Source of the DNA: Duganella sp. Leaf126
Lineage (GTDB): Bacteria > Pseudomonadota > Gammaproteobacteria > Burkholderiales > Burkholderiaceae_D
Direction: 5' to 3'
DNA: 64,000 nt
NCBI RefSeq assembly: GCF_001423125.1
Contig: NZ_LMNW01000012.1
Location: 656-64,655, forward strand
Both the position numbers and the translations under genes were made by a program. Below the pieces are notes generated by a model. That model was not told where the DNA came from. It did no database searches and saw nothing but the letters and a program-made list of their open reading frames with translations. Every line of letters starts with the position of its first letter. Position 1 is the first letter of the stretch. Shown one piece after another: positions 1 through 9,286 of the stretch.

Positions 1-826
1 CGCCCCGGGTCGGCACGCTGGCAGCGACTGCCTTCTTGGCCTTGTAGTCGTAACTGAGCACGGTGGTGAGGCCGGCGCGCAGGCTGTGGCGGGCGCGCAG
101 CGCGGTGATGGTGTCGGACGCTTCGGCGGCGCGGGCGCCGTGAAAACGGATGCCGGCGCCGGCAGCGCTGCTGGCGTCCTCGATCGTGGCGCTGGGATTG
201 CTGCTGTCGGCAAACAGCACCACGCACTGGCCGCCGTCCGCTTCCTCGAAGCGCCAGGCCAGACCCTCTTCGGTCAGCAGGCGGGTGACAAAATCGAGGT
301 CCGATTCGCGGTACTGGCAGCAGTAGCTGCGGGCGCGGGCATCGGCCATGCAGGCGGCGACTTCATCGCTCCAGCGCCATTGCGCCAGCGGTGCGTGGCC
401 CTGGAATACCGACTCGACGATCTCGATCACGGTCTTGTCTTGCCACACGCGGCTGTTGCGGACCTGGCCCAGGCGCCACAACCATGGTTGCAGGCGCAGC
501 CGGTAGCGCGCTAGGCCGCCGAAGCTGCCCAGCATGGCTGCTTGCGTGACCAGGCCGCTGAAGCGGGTGCGGCTGCCATCGGCCAGGGTCGTTTCGAGCG
601 CTGCCTGTTTGCCGAGCAATGGCGCGAGCTGCAGGCTGGCGTGGGTCGAGAGCAGGATCAGGTCGCGCTGGCCGAGTGCCTGCACGCCGTCGTCGGCCGC
701 GAAGGCTTCGACCAAAAATACTGCGTCGGCGTCGTCGAGCCGGAGGGCATGGAGTCTGGTATCGCCGGTAGTGCTGGCAAATTGCGCCAGCGCCGCTTTC
801 ACTTGTGCCAAAGCCGAAGTCATCAT
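1..826 (-). CDS. vgrG: VgrG, type VI secretion spike protein (N-terminal part, cut by window edge)
   Basis: Minus-strand frame, open to the left edge, about 275 residues, starting at one of two adjacent ATG codons (826 or 823) behind a weak GAGAA ribosome site. The translation contains VgrG-typical stretches: 'YRLRLQPWLWRLGQ', 'NSRVWQDKTVIEIVESVF' and 'CQYRESDLDFVTRLLTEEGL', the gp27-like hub region of the family. VgrG trimers cap the Hcp tube and are expelled by type VI secretion, often carrying an effector. The beta-helix and any C-terminal effector domain lie outside the window. No other T6SS gene is visible here, so this may be an isolated vgrG island. The family call is firm; the effector is unknown. 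Confidence 0.85.
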   Translation of the reverse strand, partial: MMTSALAQVKAALAQFASTTGDTRLHALRLDDADAVFLVEAFAADDGVQALGQRDLILLSTHASLQLAPLLGKQAALETTLADGSRTRFSGLVTQAAMLGSFGGLARYRLRLQPWLWRLGQVRNSRVWQDKTVIEIVESVFQGHAPLAQWRWSDEVAACMADARARSYCCQYRESDLDFVTRLLTEEGLAWRFEEADGGQCVVLFADSSNPSATIEDASSAAGAGIRFHGARAAEASDTITALRARHSLRAGLTTVLSYDYKAKKAVAASVPTRG

Positions 827-1029
827 GTCGTTTTCTCGGCGATATCCATCGTTGGAAATGCGTGATGAGAGAACGTTGCATGGTGCACGAATCAGCGGGG
901 TTCGGCGCGGCCCCGGATTTGATCTATGGCAATGTCTGAGTCAATAGCGAACGCAGTGCAGCAGAGGCGGAGGGCGCGCGTTGATGCGCCATTCATCAAC
1001 CTCATCGCTATGGCGATCTGCCGCCCGGG

Positions 1030-1488
1030 TTACGGTTTCGGCGGCCGTATGCCCGTGTATTGCGCCGAGACCAGCATCCACTGCCGGTCGATCAGGCGGG
1101 CGACATAGCCGCCGCGCATGGCGAATGTGCGCGCATTGCCGCCCTGGTTCGTGCTGTAGGACAGCCGGACCGACACCAGCGCCATGTCGCCCAGGATGCG
1201 CACCGCCGGTTCATCCACGCGCAGCTGCGGGGCCAGGCGCTTGCTTTCCGGCGCATAGAAGGACAGCATTTTTTCGCGGCTGTCCACCTCGCCGATCGGC
1301 GAGATTTCGACATAATTGTCCGCAGTGATGGCGCGCAAGGTGGCCTGGTCGAACTGGCTCTGCGCCTGTGCGTGGCGTTCGACCAGCGACACCAGTTCGG
1401 CCTCGGCGGGGGCGGCTTGCACCGGCTGCGCGAGCAACGCCGCACCCAGGGTAGCGCCGGCAAGCACGGCGCGGTAGGCGAGTTTCAT
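1030..1488 (-). CDS. Exported NTF2-like (SnoaL/DUF4440-type) protein
   Basis: 152 residues beginning with a clear signal peptide: a basic start, a hydrophobic core and an AxA-type cut near residue 25 ('QPVQAAPAEAE'). The mature part has the NTF2-like layout: an N-terminal helix ('VERHAQAQSQFDQATLRAI'), then 'DNYVEISPIGEV', and a C-terminal sheet ending 'RQWMLVSAQYTGI'. Members of this fold are small, usually dimeric, pocket proteins with diverse or unknown functions. The start at 1488 is supported by an AGGAAAGGAT ribosome site. It is a single gene with no obvious operon partner. The fold is inferred from pattern; the ligand is unknown. Confidence 0.75.
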   Translation of the reverse strand: MKLAYRAVLAGATLGAALLAQPVQAAPAEAELVSLVERHAQAQSQFDQATLRAITADNYVEISPIGEVDSREKMLSFYAPESKRLAPQLRVDEPAVRILGDMALVSVRLSYSTNQGGNARTFAMRGGYVARLIDRQWMLVSAQYTGIRPPKP

Positions 1489-1731
1489 CAGTTTTATCCT
1501 TTCCTAATAGGTCCTGAGACATGGTAGGCATCGACTGGCTGCGCTGCAGGCGTTTGCGACAGTCGGCTGAATAATGGAATGGAATGCGGATTTGACGTGT
1601 CGAACTGCGCCGGCGCGACATCCCCACAGTGTTTGTTTCCAGACGCCAATCAAACATCTGCCGAACCGATGTCAACGTTAGAATGACCATCCGCACCGGA
1701 CCGGTGATTGCGTGATCAACCTGAGCGAACC

Positions 1732-2709
1732 ATGACAGCGAGCGCTGCCCCCAACGACGCCACTTTTTTCATTGCCCTCAATGCCGGCTCGGGCCACGCC
1801 GAAACGGACGAGCGCCGCGCCACCATCGAGCGTGTGCTGCGCGGCGCCGGCCGGCGTTTCGAGCTGACCATGATCGACGAGCCGGACGCGATCGACGCGA
1901 TCGCCGCCAGCCTGGCCAGGCGGGCCGTCGACAGCGATGGCGTGCTGGTGGCAGCCGGCGGCGACGGCACCATCAACGCGGTGGCGCGGCAGGCGATTGC
2001 CCATGGCTGCAAATTCGGCGTGCTGCCGCAGGGGACATTCAATTACTTCGGCCGCACCCACGGCATTCCCGAAGACTTGAGCGAAGCAGTCCACGCCTTG
2101 CTGGCAGCGCGCGTGCACCCGGTGCAGGTGGGCGTGATCAATGGCCGGGTTTTCCTGGTCAACGCCAGCATCGGCTTGTATCCCAGGCTGCTCGAGGAGC
2201 GCGAGGCGGACAAGAAACAGTTCGGCCGCAGCCGCGTGGTGGCAGCGTTCTCTGCCCTGAAAACGCTGCTCAGCCCCCATCGACGCCTGCGCTTGACGCT
2301 GCAGATCGACGGCACCTCACGGCATCTGCGCACCGCCACCTTTTTTGTCGGTAACAACCGCCTGCAAATGGAACAGGTGGGGATTCCGCCGCTCAGCGAC
2401 GCGCTCGAAGACGGCCGGCTGGCTGCGGTAGCACCCCGCACCAAGGGCAAGCTCGGCATGCTATGGCTGATGCTGCACGGTGCGCTGGGCCGGATGGGAC
2501 GGCTGAACCAGGCCGACGAACTGACCACGTTCAGCTTCAGGCAGATCGAAGTCCACGTGCGCAGCCTCTCGCGGCGGCGCCAGGTCAAGGTGGCCACCGA
2601 CGGCGAGATCACGATGATGGACAACCCGCTGGAAATTCACGTGATGGACGAGCAGTTGCTGTTGCTGAAACCGGAGCCGGCCGTGGTCGATGGTGACGCA
2701 GTTATCTGA
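1732..2709 (+). CDS. Diacylglycerol/sphingosine kinase-family lipid kinase
   Basis: 325 residues. The N-terminal half carries the DAGK catalytic signature 'AAGGDGTINAVA' (about residue 80), preceded by an 'ALNAGSGHA' phosphate-loop-like start, and followed by 'GVLPQGTFNYFGR', which matches the usual G-x-P-x-G-T-x-N-D/Y pattern. The C-terminal half is the beta-sandwich of the YegS/DgkB family. Such enzymes phosphorylate lipids using ATP at the inner membrane face. A TTG 24 bases upstream (1708) is also in frame, but the ATG at 1732 gives the normal length. It stands alone between minus-strand genes. The lipid substrate cannot be read from sequence. Confidence 0.85.
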   Translation: MTASAAPNDATFFIALNAGSGHAETDERRATIERVLRGAGRRFELTMIDEPDAIDAIAASLARRAVDSDGVLVAAGGDGTINAVARQAIAHGCKFGVLPQGTFNYFGRTHGIPEDLSEAVHALLAARVHPVQVGVINGRVFLVNASIGLYPRLLEEREADKKQFGRSRVVAAFSALKTLLSPHRRLRLTLQIDGTSRHLRTATFFVGNNRLQMEQVGIPPLSDALEDGRLAAVAPRTKGKLGMLWLMLHGALGRMGRLNQADELTTFSFRQIEVHVRSLSRRRQVKVATDGEITMMDNPLEIHVMDEQLLLLKPEPAVVDGDAVI

Positions 2710-2858
2710 TGTGCACCGGGGTATTCTTGTTAGACCACAGCCGTCATCGCTCGAAATCTGCAGTACGCGGGCAAATGTCGATGGCCTCAGTTTCAAAGTC
2801 GATATCAGCCACCGCGTGCATTGCAGGATAGGACAGGTCAATCGCTTGAAAGTTACGA

Positions 2859-3401
2859 TCAGACGATCGTTAGTCTTGGCCACCGCTCGCGGTACGACGC
2901 GGCCTTTTGCTGGAACAGGTCGGCATGGGGCGTGAGCGGATTACTGCTCAGCACCCCTTGGTACATCAGCGCCAGTCCGTTGGGGGCGTACAACGCATCG
3001 GGCCGGATGCCGATGCAGGTGGCGGGGATCAGAAAACGGTCGATGCCGTCTTGCACACCGCGCAGCGGCGCGCAAGGATGGCCGAAATATGCCTCGTACC
3101 AGGTGTGGACACGGGCCTGGTTGGCCACCTCGATCTTGACGCCGAGGTCCGCCAGCAGATGCGCGACGCGCTGCTGCACGACTTGCTCACCAGCTTCGCT
3201 GAGGTCGTCGCCGTCGAAATAGAACAGGTCGTAGTCCTTGATGTTCTCTTCGGGTGCTCGTCCTGCCTGGAGATTCCACACTGTCTGGAACAGGCAACCG
3301 GCCACCAGCCAGCCGTCGGGCAGCGCCAGCGTGGGCCAGCGTTCCAGGATAGCGCGGTTGTGGCGGTTGCTTGTGACGTCGGCACGGAATCGGTCTTGCA
3401 T
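2859..3401 (-). CDS. Nucleotidyltransferase-family protein (DUF925, NTP_transf_6)
   Basis: 180 residues matching the DUF925/NTP_transf_6 family along its whole length: 'GWLVAGCLFQTVWNLQ' near the N-terminus, the acidic 'DYDLFYFDGDDLS' that supplies the likely metal-binding aspartates, and 'HTWYEAYFGHP' before a C-terminal 'PNGLALMYQGVLSSNP'. The family is predicted to transfer nucleotides onto an unknown substrate; no characterised role is assumed here. It is transcribed toward the preceding lipid-kinase gene, and the next gene upstream on this strand is 47 bases away. Family assignment is good, biochemical role unknown. Confidence 0.8.
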   Translation of the reverse strand: MQDRFRADVTSNRHNRAILERWPTLALPDGWLVAGCLFQTVWNLQAGRAPEENIKDYDLFYFDGDDLSEAGEQVVQQRVAHLLADLGVKIEVANQARVHTWYEAYFGHPCAPLRGVQDGIDRFLIPATCIGIRPDALYAPNGLALMYQGVLSSNPLTPHADLFQQKAASYRERWPRLTIV

Positions 3402-3448
3402 CGGCTGGCGATCAGACAGTCAGGGGTGTTTAAGCGTGGTGCCAGCGA

Positions 3449-3928
3449 TCATGCCCGAGTCTTGCTGCCGCTCGTCGCCAGCGCCACGATCGCAATCCCG
3501 GCCGCCACGACCAGCGCATCTTCGATCAGGCCGCTGCGGGTCTGGCCGATGTGCGCCATGCCTTCCTTGCGGCCGGCCAGCGTCAGGTAGGCCATCGGCA
3601 CGGCCGTGGCCACGGCCACGGCAGCGCCCGCGCCTTCGCTACCCTTGGGGGCGAGGGCGGCGCCGGCGATGCCGGCACTGGCCACGCGGGCGATCAGGCC
3701 CAGCGGCACGGTGCGGTCCGGTGCGGTGGTCATCTTGTCGCCGTACAGTTCGCCGGCGCCCATGGCCAGCGCGCCGAATTTGAAGACCGGGCGGTCAAGC
3801 AGGAATAATTCACCCGGGGTGCGCCGCCCGGCCAGGCGGGCTGCGGCGATGGTGGCCATCGGGGTCATCGAACGGGCGCTGGCGACAACGCCGATCAAAA
3901 AGGAAGCAAGCAGGTTGCGAGGAGTCAT
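3449..3928 (-). CDS. Small membrane protein, DUF4126-like
   Basis: 159 residues from the ATG at 3928; an in-frame ATG at 3967 would add 13 residues, and no strong ribosome site decides between them. It is glycine/alanine-rich, with about three hydrophobic segments: 'LLASFLIGVVASARSMTP', 'AVAVATAVPMAYLTLAG' and 'ALVVAAGIAIVALA'. The opening helix followed by 'ARSMTPMA' is typical of DUF4126-type inner-membrane proteins. No catalytic motif is visible. Neighbours give no functional hint. Function unknown; the family call is by pattern only. Confidence 0.55.
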   Translation of the reverse strand: MTPRNLLASFLIGVVASARSMTPMATIAAARLAGRRTPGELFLLDRPVFKFGALAMGAGELYGDKMTTAPDRTVPLGLIARVASAGIAGAALAPKGSEGAGAAVAVATAVPMAYLTLAGRKEGMAHIGQTRSGLIEDALVVAAGIAIVALATSGSKTRA

Positions 3929-4019
3929 AGGATTTTCCGGTGAGGTGAACAATGGTCGAATCGACATCAATATAGCCCACCCCGGCCGTGTGCGTTGTCT
4001 CCTTGCCGTGCCGACACGA

Positions 4020-5021
4020 TCAGTCGGTCACGTCGCTTTCACCGCCGTCGTCATCATCGTCGCCCAGCCCGTCCTTGACCGACCGCGCGCGCGCCGCATC
4101 GGCGCCTTGCTTCAATTTTGCCGCGTTGCCCAGGAATTGCGCGAGGCTGTGGTCCGGACTGTGCCGCACTTCGGGCGGCAGCAGCACCGACATGTACAGC
4201 TCGTCGGCAGTGCGGCCCGTCGACTGGAGATTGTTCAGCAGCGACAGCGCCGAACCGGCCACCAGCATCACCCATGCCGTGATGGCAAAGCGGCGCGGAT
4301 GGTGCGGCTTGATGGTGATCAGGTGGAAGAACAGCACCGCGCAGACGATGGCCAGTGTGACCAGGCTGCCGTAGCGGGTGAAGACTTCGGCCGACCAGGC
4401 ATAGGCGATCACATTGCTCAGCGCGCGCCAGATGAACACGGCGGCCATGCCGCTGCCGAGGATGAACAGATGGCGTCCCATCCGTGCATGGCTGCCGAAC
4501 AGGCGGTTGGCCAGGCCCCAGGCGCCGGCCCACAGCAGGCCCAGGCCCAGGCTGGACGCCAGCACCAGCAGGTAGCGGATCAGGGCGAACGGTTCGATGT
4601 CGGAGATCCACGTGCCCAGGCAGCTGAACACGGCGATCAGCGCCAGGCCGATGGTGGCGGGCACCGTGCCTTCCCAGCCGTGCATGGTGGTGTCGGCCAC
4701 TTCGGCCGGCACCGGGAAATCGGCGCTGCGGATGCGCAACCGCGTGTGGCCCAGCCGCATGACAGTATTGCCTTCGACCACCGTGCTGCTGGCGCGCTTG
4801 CCGTGGGCAAAGGTGCCGTTTTTGCTGCCGAGGTCGCGCAGCAGCAACTTGCCGTCGTCGTCGAGGTCGACGATGGCGTGCGCGGCAGCGCTGTGGGCGT
4901 CGTCGAGAATGACGTCGTTATCGTAGCCGCGGCCGATGCGTATCGGCAGCGTCGCCACCTTGTGGCGGTGCAGCACCTCGCCGTTGCGAGCCAGGATTTC
5001 GACGAAGTAGGGCGCGCTCAT
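4020..5021 (-). CDS. FHA-domain integral membrane protein
   Basis: 333 residues. The N-terminal forkhead-associated domain spans about residues 5-100, with 'IRIGRGYDNDVILDDAH' and 'LLLRDLGSKNGTFAHGKR'. The usual S-R-x-H phosphothreonine-contact motif reads S-A-A-A-H, so phosphopeptide binding may be altered. The C-terminal two thirds holds about six hydrophobic segments and a charged tail with an Asp run. The start at 5021 has a near-perfect GGAGGTG site and overlaps the stop of the upstream serine protease by four bases (ATGA), so the two are translationally coupled and probably act together. FHA domains normally read phosphothreonine; no kinase gene is visible nearby. Confidence 0.85.
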   Translation of the reverse strand: MSAPYFVEILARNGEVLHRHKVATLPIRIGRGYDNDVILDDAHSAAAHAIVDLDDDGKLLLRDLGSKNGTFAHGKRASSTVVEGNTVMRLGHTRLRIRSADFPVPAEVADTTMHGWEGTVPATIGLALIAVFSCLGTWISDIEPFALIRYLLVLASSLGLGLLWAGAWGLANRLFGSHARMGRHLFILGSGMAAVFIWRALSNVIAYAWSAEVFTRYGSLVTLAIVCAVLFFHLITIKPHHPRRFAITAWVMLVAGSALSLLNNLQSTGRTADELYMSVLLPPEVRHSPDHSLAQFLGNAAKLKQGADAARARSVKDGLGDDDDDGGESDVTD

Positions 5022-6538
5022 CGTGCACCTCCTGCGGCCGGCTTGGCACGCACGGCCTGTTTCGGCGCCAGCGCGAACGATTCGAGGAAGACCTGCGTGA
5101 GACGCATGCCGTTGTCGTAGGAGACACCGCGTGCATCGAGCCGGCTTTGCAGGCTCATGGCGCCCTGGTCGGTGGCGGCGGTGAGCAGGGCGAAGTCGTA
5201 CAGCCCGGCAAACTTGCGGTAGGCGCGCACGCACAGCACGGCGCGCAGCGGCACATCCTTGCTCCTGACAAAGTCTTCGGTGCAATTGGGGCCGGTCAGG
5301 CGGCTGTCCTTGAAGTTGCCGAAGTGCTCGTTCTTGAACGAGGCGGTGGCCAGTTGCGCGAAGCGCAGCTGGTCCAGGCCGTTACTGCGCATGAACTGGT
5401 GGCGGATATTGATCTGGCCCGTCTGCAGGCTGCCGCTGACAAAGATCGCCGACTCCATCGCGCAACTGGCGTCATCGACCGTGAACGGCTTGTCGGCCTT
5501 GACGCTCGAACGGCCCCAGCAGCGCATCTGCTCGGACTCGCGCACCGGCACCAGGTAGGGGCCCATCGGTTTCAGGCTCAGCGGCGTCGCCAGCAGCTGA
5601 TCGACCATGGCGCGCTGGTGGCTCAGCAGCTGGCTGGCCACCACGGCATTGAAGTCGGCTGGCGGTCTGGCCTGCTGCGCAACCTTGCGCAGCAGGTCCT
5701 GGGCAAAGCGGGCCGGCACCAGGAAGCTCACCAGCTCGCCATCGAGTCGCTTGGAGACATTGACGCCGGCCACCGAGCCATCGACCGTCACGCTGGGGCC
5801 GCCGCTCATGCCGGAATTGATCGGGCCGGTGAACATCAGCTGGTCGTAAAAACTGCGGGCGATCACGCCGTTATATGCGCCTTCCGAAATGGCGAAGCCG
5901 AGGTCGAGCGGATTGCCCATCGAATACAGGTACTGGCCCTGTGTCAGCCGCGCCAGCTGCTCCGGCATCTTGAAAAAGCCGGTGCCGTTGCGGCTCACAC
6001 GCAGCACGGCCAGGTCGTGCAGCACATCGACCGCCAGCAGCTCGACATTGCCGCGCTTGCCGCTGGTGTCCACCCATTCGCCGACATAGGTATCGGGATC
6101 GAGCGCGAACTGCGACACCACGTGGTAGTTGGTGACCACCAGGTTGCTGGTGCCGATCAGGAAACCGGAACCGACCGACGACTGCGTGCGGCCGCTCTTG
6201 AGCAGCGAACGCACTTGCAGGATGTCGTTTCTGGCCGACGCGTACAAATGCTGGGCGGCGGACGAGGGCGGCGGCAGCGGGGCGGCGTCGGCTGCTGCGG
6301 CGGCCTCCCCCGGCGCAGCGGGCGTGCCGGGTGCCACGGGATGGGCTGGGGTGGCTGACGTGACGGGCGTAGCAGGTGCAGCCGCTGCCGCTTTCGCCGC
6401 TGGCGTCGCGGGTGCCGCAGGGCCGGTGGCAGCCGTCCCGGCAGTGGTTGCAGCAGCGGAGACTGCGGCCGGGATTGCCAGCGCGCTCGCGCTGGCCCAG
6501 GTCATGGCAAGTGAAGCAACAACGACAGTGAATTTCAT
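5018..6538 (-). CDS. Exported trypsin-like (S1C/DegP-type) serine protease
   Basis: 506 residues with an N-terminal signal segment, then about 70 residues rich in Ala, Pro and Thr, then a chymotrypsin-fold domain. Catalytic motifs: His in 'VVTNYHVVSQF' and Ser in 'GPINSGMSGGPSV'; the Asp is likely in 'VLHDLAVLRVS'. No PDZ domain follows; instead there is about 200 residues with several cysteines and no recognised domain. The stop overlaps the start of the FHA membrane protein (ATGA). ribA lies 55 bases upstream on the same strand, so read-through from ribA is possible. Likely periplasmic; the substrate is unknown. Confidence 0.85.
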   Translation of the reverse strand: MKFTVVVASLAMTWASASALAIPAAVSAAATTAGTAATGPAAPATPAAKAAAAAPATPVTSATPAHPVAPGTPAAPGEAAAAADAAPLPPPSSAAQHLYASARNDILQVRSLLKSGRTQSSVGSGFLIGTSNLVVTNYHVVSQFALDPDTYVGEWVDTSGKRGNVELLAVDVLHDLAVLRVSRNGTGFFKMPEQLARLTQGQYLYSMGNPLDLGFAISEGAYNGVIARSFYDQLMFTGPINSGMSGGPSVTVDGSVAGVNVSKRLDGELVSFLVPARFAQDLLRKVAQQARPPADFNAVVASQLLSHQRAMVDQLLATPLSLKPMGPYLVPVRESEQMRCWGRSSVKADKPFTVDDASCAMESAIFVSGSLQTGQINIRHQFMRSNGLDQLRFAQLATASFKNEHFGNFKDSRLTGPNCTEDFVRSKDVPLRAVLCVRAYRKFAGLYDFALLTAATDQGAMSLQSRLDARGVSYDNGMRLTQVFLESFALAPKQAVRAKPAAGGAR

Positions 6539-6570
6539 GCAGTTCCCGAACGGTTGGTACGCGGTGCCGG

Positions 6571-6591
6571 TAGGCGATAGGCGATAGGCGA
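6571..6591. repeat. 7-base tandem repeat, three copies
   Basis: TAGGCGA occurs three times head to tail in the 55-base gap between the ribA stop and the start of the serine-protease gene (minus-strand leader of the protease). The role is unknown; a change in copy number would alter leader spacing. Confidence 0.8.
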
Positions 6592-6593
6592 TG

Positions 6594-7247
6594 CTACAGG
6601 GCGCCGTCTTCGACCGGCGCCGGTGTGAGCGGCTTCATCATGTGTCCGAGCTTGGCGGCCTTGGTATCGAGATAGTGCTGATTGAAGGCATTGCGGTTGA
6701 CCAGCAGCGGCACCCGTTCGGCCACTTCGATGCCGAGCTTGGTCATGGCGTCGATCTTGCGCGGATTGTTGGTCATCAGGCGCAGGCTTTTTACGTCGAA
6801 CTGATCCAGCATCGGCTTGACCAGGCCATAGGTGCGCTGGTCGGGCTTGAAGCCCAGCTGTTCGTTGGCCTGGACCGTGTCGGCGCCGGCTTCCTGCAGC
6901 CGGTAGGCGCGGATCTTGTTGACCAGGCCGATGCCCCGGCCTTCCTGGCGCAGGTACAGCAGCACGCCGCGGCCTTCGTCGGCAATGCGCTTGAGCGCGC
7001 CTTCGAGCTGGGCGCCGCAATCGCAACGCTGCGAGTACAGCACGTCGCCGGTCAGGCATTCGGAATGCACGCGCGCCAGTACCGGTGCGCCGTCGCTGAT
7101 ATCGCCGAGCACCATGGCCAGGTGTTCCTTGCCCGTTGCCTTTTCCACGAAAGCGTGCAAGGTGAACTGCGCCCACGGGGTAGGGAGCGCGCACGAGGTC
7201 ATGTAGTCCAGCTCATCCTGGACCGGGATTTCTGCGCTCTGCGACAT
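6594..7247 (-). CDS. ribA: GTP cyclohydrolase II
   Basis: 217 residues from the ATG at 7247. RibA opens the GTP ring to give the first riboflavin intermediate. Zinc-site cysteines are in '[20 protein letters not shown]', the catalytic loop is '[16 protein letters not shown]', and '[10 protein letters not shown]' and '[14 protein letters not shown]' complete the family pattern. There is no RibB domain, so this is the stand-alone form. An ATG at 7280 would add 11 residues but directly abuts the T-run of a terminator hairpin, leaving no leader or ribosome site; the 7247 ATG, with GAAGAG upstream, is preferred. Cytoplasmic. Confidence 0.95.
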   Translation of the reverse strand: MSQSAEIPVQDELDYMTSCALPTPWAQFTLHAFVEKATGKEHLAMVLGDISDGAPVLARVHSECLTGDVLYSQRCDCGAQLEGALKRIADEGRGVLLYLRQEGRGIGLVNKIRAYRLQEAGADTVQANEQLGFKPDQRTYGLVKPMLDQFDVKSLRLMTNNPRKIDAMTKLGIEVAERVPLLVNRNAFNQHYLDTKAAKLGHMMKPLTPAPVEDGAL

Positions 7248-7280
7248 AGCTTTACTCTTCGATTCTTGTTCAAGTGACAT

Positions 7281-7321
7281 AAAAAAGGCGCGCCGGGCTG
7301 TTCTGACAGACCCGGCGCGCC
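7281..7321 (-). terminator. Intrinsic terminator after the pirin gene
   Basis: On the minus strand an 11-base perfect stem (GGCGCGCCGGG pairing with CCCGGCGCGCC), with a further CTGT/ACAG pairing in the loop, is followed directly by six T residues. It lies about 60 bases after the pirin stop. The T-run runs into the first possible ATG of ribA. The plus-strand side has no T-run, so it should act only on minus-strand transcription. Confidence 0.85.
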
Positions 7322-7384
7322 CTTCATCATACCAAAACTGGCGGAAATGGTTTCCGGGCCAGCGCGGCTGCCTGCTTTGCCAAA

Positions 7385-8086
<702 letters not shown>

Positions 8087-8247
8087 GATAAGGCTCCATT
8101 TCTTGTGATTGAGGTTAATGTGCGATAATTTTGAACGCTGTTTCTGCCGGTCCGTTTCACCATCGCCGCATCCATGGATCACAGTATAGACGGCGGCCCC
8201 GGATTTAAAAAACGGAAAAATTACCGCTCTATTGTCGAAAAAATCGA

Positions 8248-9180
8248 ATGCTCAGACTCAGCCTGGAAGCCCTGCAAATCGTCGATGCCATCGACCGCCG
8301 TGGTTCGTTCTCTGCCGCCGGCAAGGAGCTGCACCGGGTGCCGTCCACCATCTCTTACACCGTAGGCAAGCTCGAGGATGATCTCGGCGTGCAGGTGTTC
8401 GAGCGTAACGGGCCGCGCGTGGTGCTGACCGCGGCCGGCGCCGAGCTGCTCAAGGAAGGGCGCTACCTGCTCAAGGCGGCCCAGGATCTCGAACACCGGG
8501 TGCGGCGCGTGGCGTCGGGCTGGGAAACCGAGCTGGCCATCGGCAGCGATTCGATGTTTTCGGCCTGCATGTTCAGCGACGACGTGCAGGCGTTTTACCA
8601 GGTCGCCCAGCAGACCCGGCTGCGCATCGTGCAGGAAGCGCTGTCCGGCGCCTGGGAAGCGCTGCTCGACCGCCGCGCCGACCTGCTGGTCGGGGTGGCC
8701 GGCGACGGGCCGGCCGGCGGCGGCTATGTGTCCGAGCCGATCTGCACGATCGGCTTCGTGTTCGCGGTGGCGCCCGGCCATCCGCTGGCAGCCGTGGACG
8801 GCAAGCTCGACCGCTCCGACCTGCAACGCTACCGCGCCATCAGCGTGGCCGATTCGGCCCGGCGCATGGCGCCGCGCACGGTGGGACTGCTGCTGGGGCA
8901 GGACACGCTCAGCGTGCCGGACATGAAAACCAAGCTGCAATACCAGCTGGCCGGTGTCGGCTTCGGCTTCCTGCCCGAGCCGTGCGCGCGCGCGGCGATC
9001 GACGCCGGTTTGCTGGTGGAAAAACAGGTGGCCGAGCCCAAGCCCGACGAAACCTTTTACCTGGCCTGGCGCTCGGGCGAGAACGGCGCTGCCCTCGACT
9101 GGTGGATCGCGCGCATGCGCGCTGCCGGACTGGCCGAGCGGCTGGTCCGGCACCTGCCGCACCACGCCTTGTCTATTTGA
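8248..9180 (+). CDS. LysR-family transcriptional regulator, divergent from pirin
   Basis: 310 residues. The N-terminal winged helix-turn-helix is clear: 'LEALQIVDAIDRRGSFSAAG' then 'VPSTISYTVGKLEDDLGVQ' and 'FERNGPRVVLTAAG'. The effector domain follows to the C-terminus, with the usual hinge near residue 90. The 161-base gap to the pirin gene is AT-rich. Just before this start, ATTGTCGA and TCGAAT form an imperfect inverted pair of the T-N11-A type used by LysR proteins. Probable roles are autoregulation and control of pirin. Inducer unknown. Confidence 0.9.
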   Translation: MLRLSLEALQIVDAIDRRGSFSAAGKELHRVPSTISYTVGKLEDDLGVQVFERNGPRVVLTAAGAELLKEGRYLLKAAQDLEHRVRRVASGWETELAIGSDSMFSACMFSDDVQAFYQVAQQTRLRIVQEALSGAWEALLDRRADLLVGVAGDGPAGGGYVSEPICTIGFVFAVAPGHPLAAVDGKLDRSDLQRYRAISVADSARRMAPRTVGLLLGQDTLSVPDMKTKLQYQLAGVGFGFLPEPCARAAIDAGLLVEKQVAEPKPDETFYLAWRSGENGAALDWWIARMRAAGLAERLVRHLPHHALSI

Positions 9181-9286
9181 TATTGTGAAATATCCAATAT
9201 GGTCGCACTGCTCACATAATGTTGACCAAAACCAATAATTTCGGAGTACCATGGCGGGATCGCCCACCGCTTGCTGGATCATGTAA

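Noticed and set aside
5022..5285. Longer N-terminus for the FHA protein
   Set aside because: It overlaps the end of the serine-protease gene in another frame, is Arg/Ala/His-rich, and the ATG at 5021 has a near-perfect ribosome site.
9181..9286. Sigma-54 promoter before the HDOD gene (TGGTCGC...CTGCTC)
   Set aside because: Lacks the GG/GC pair at the required -24/-12 spacing.
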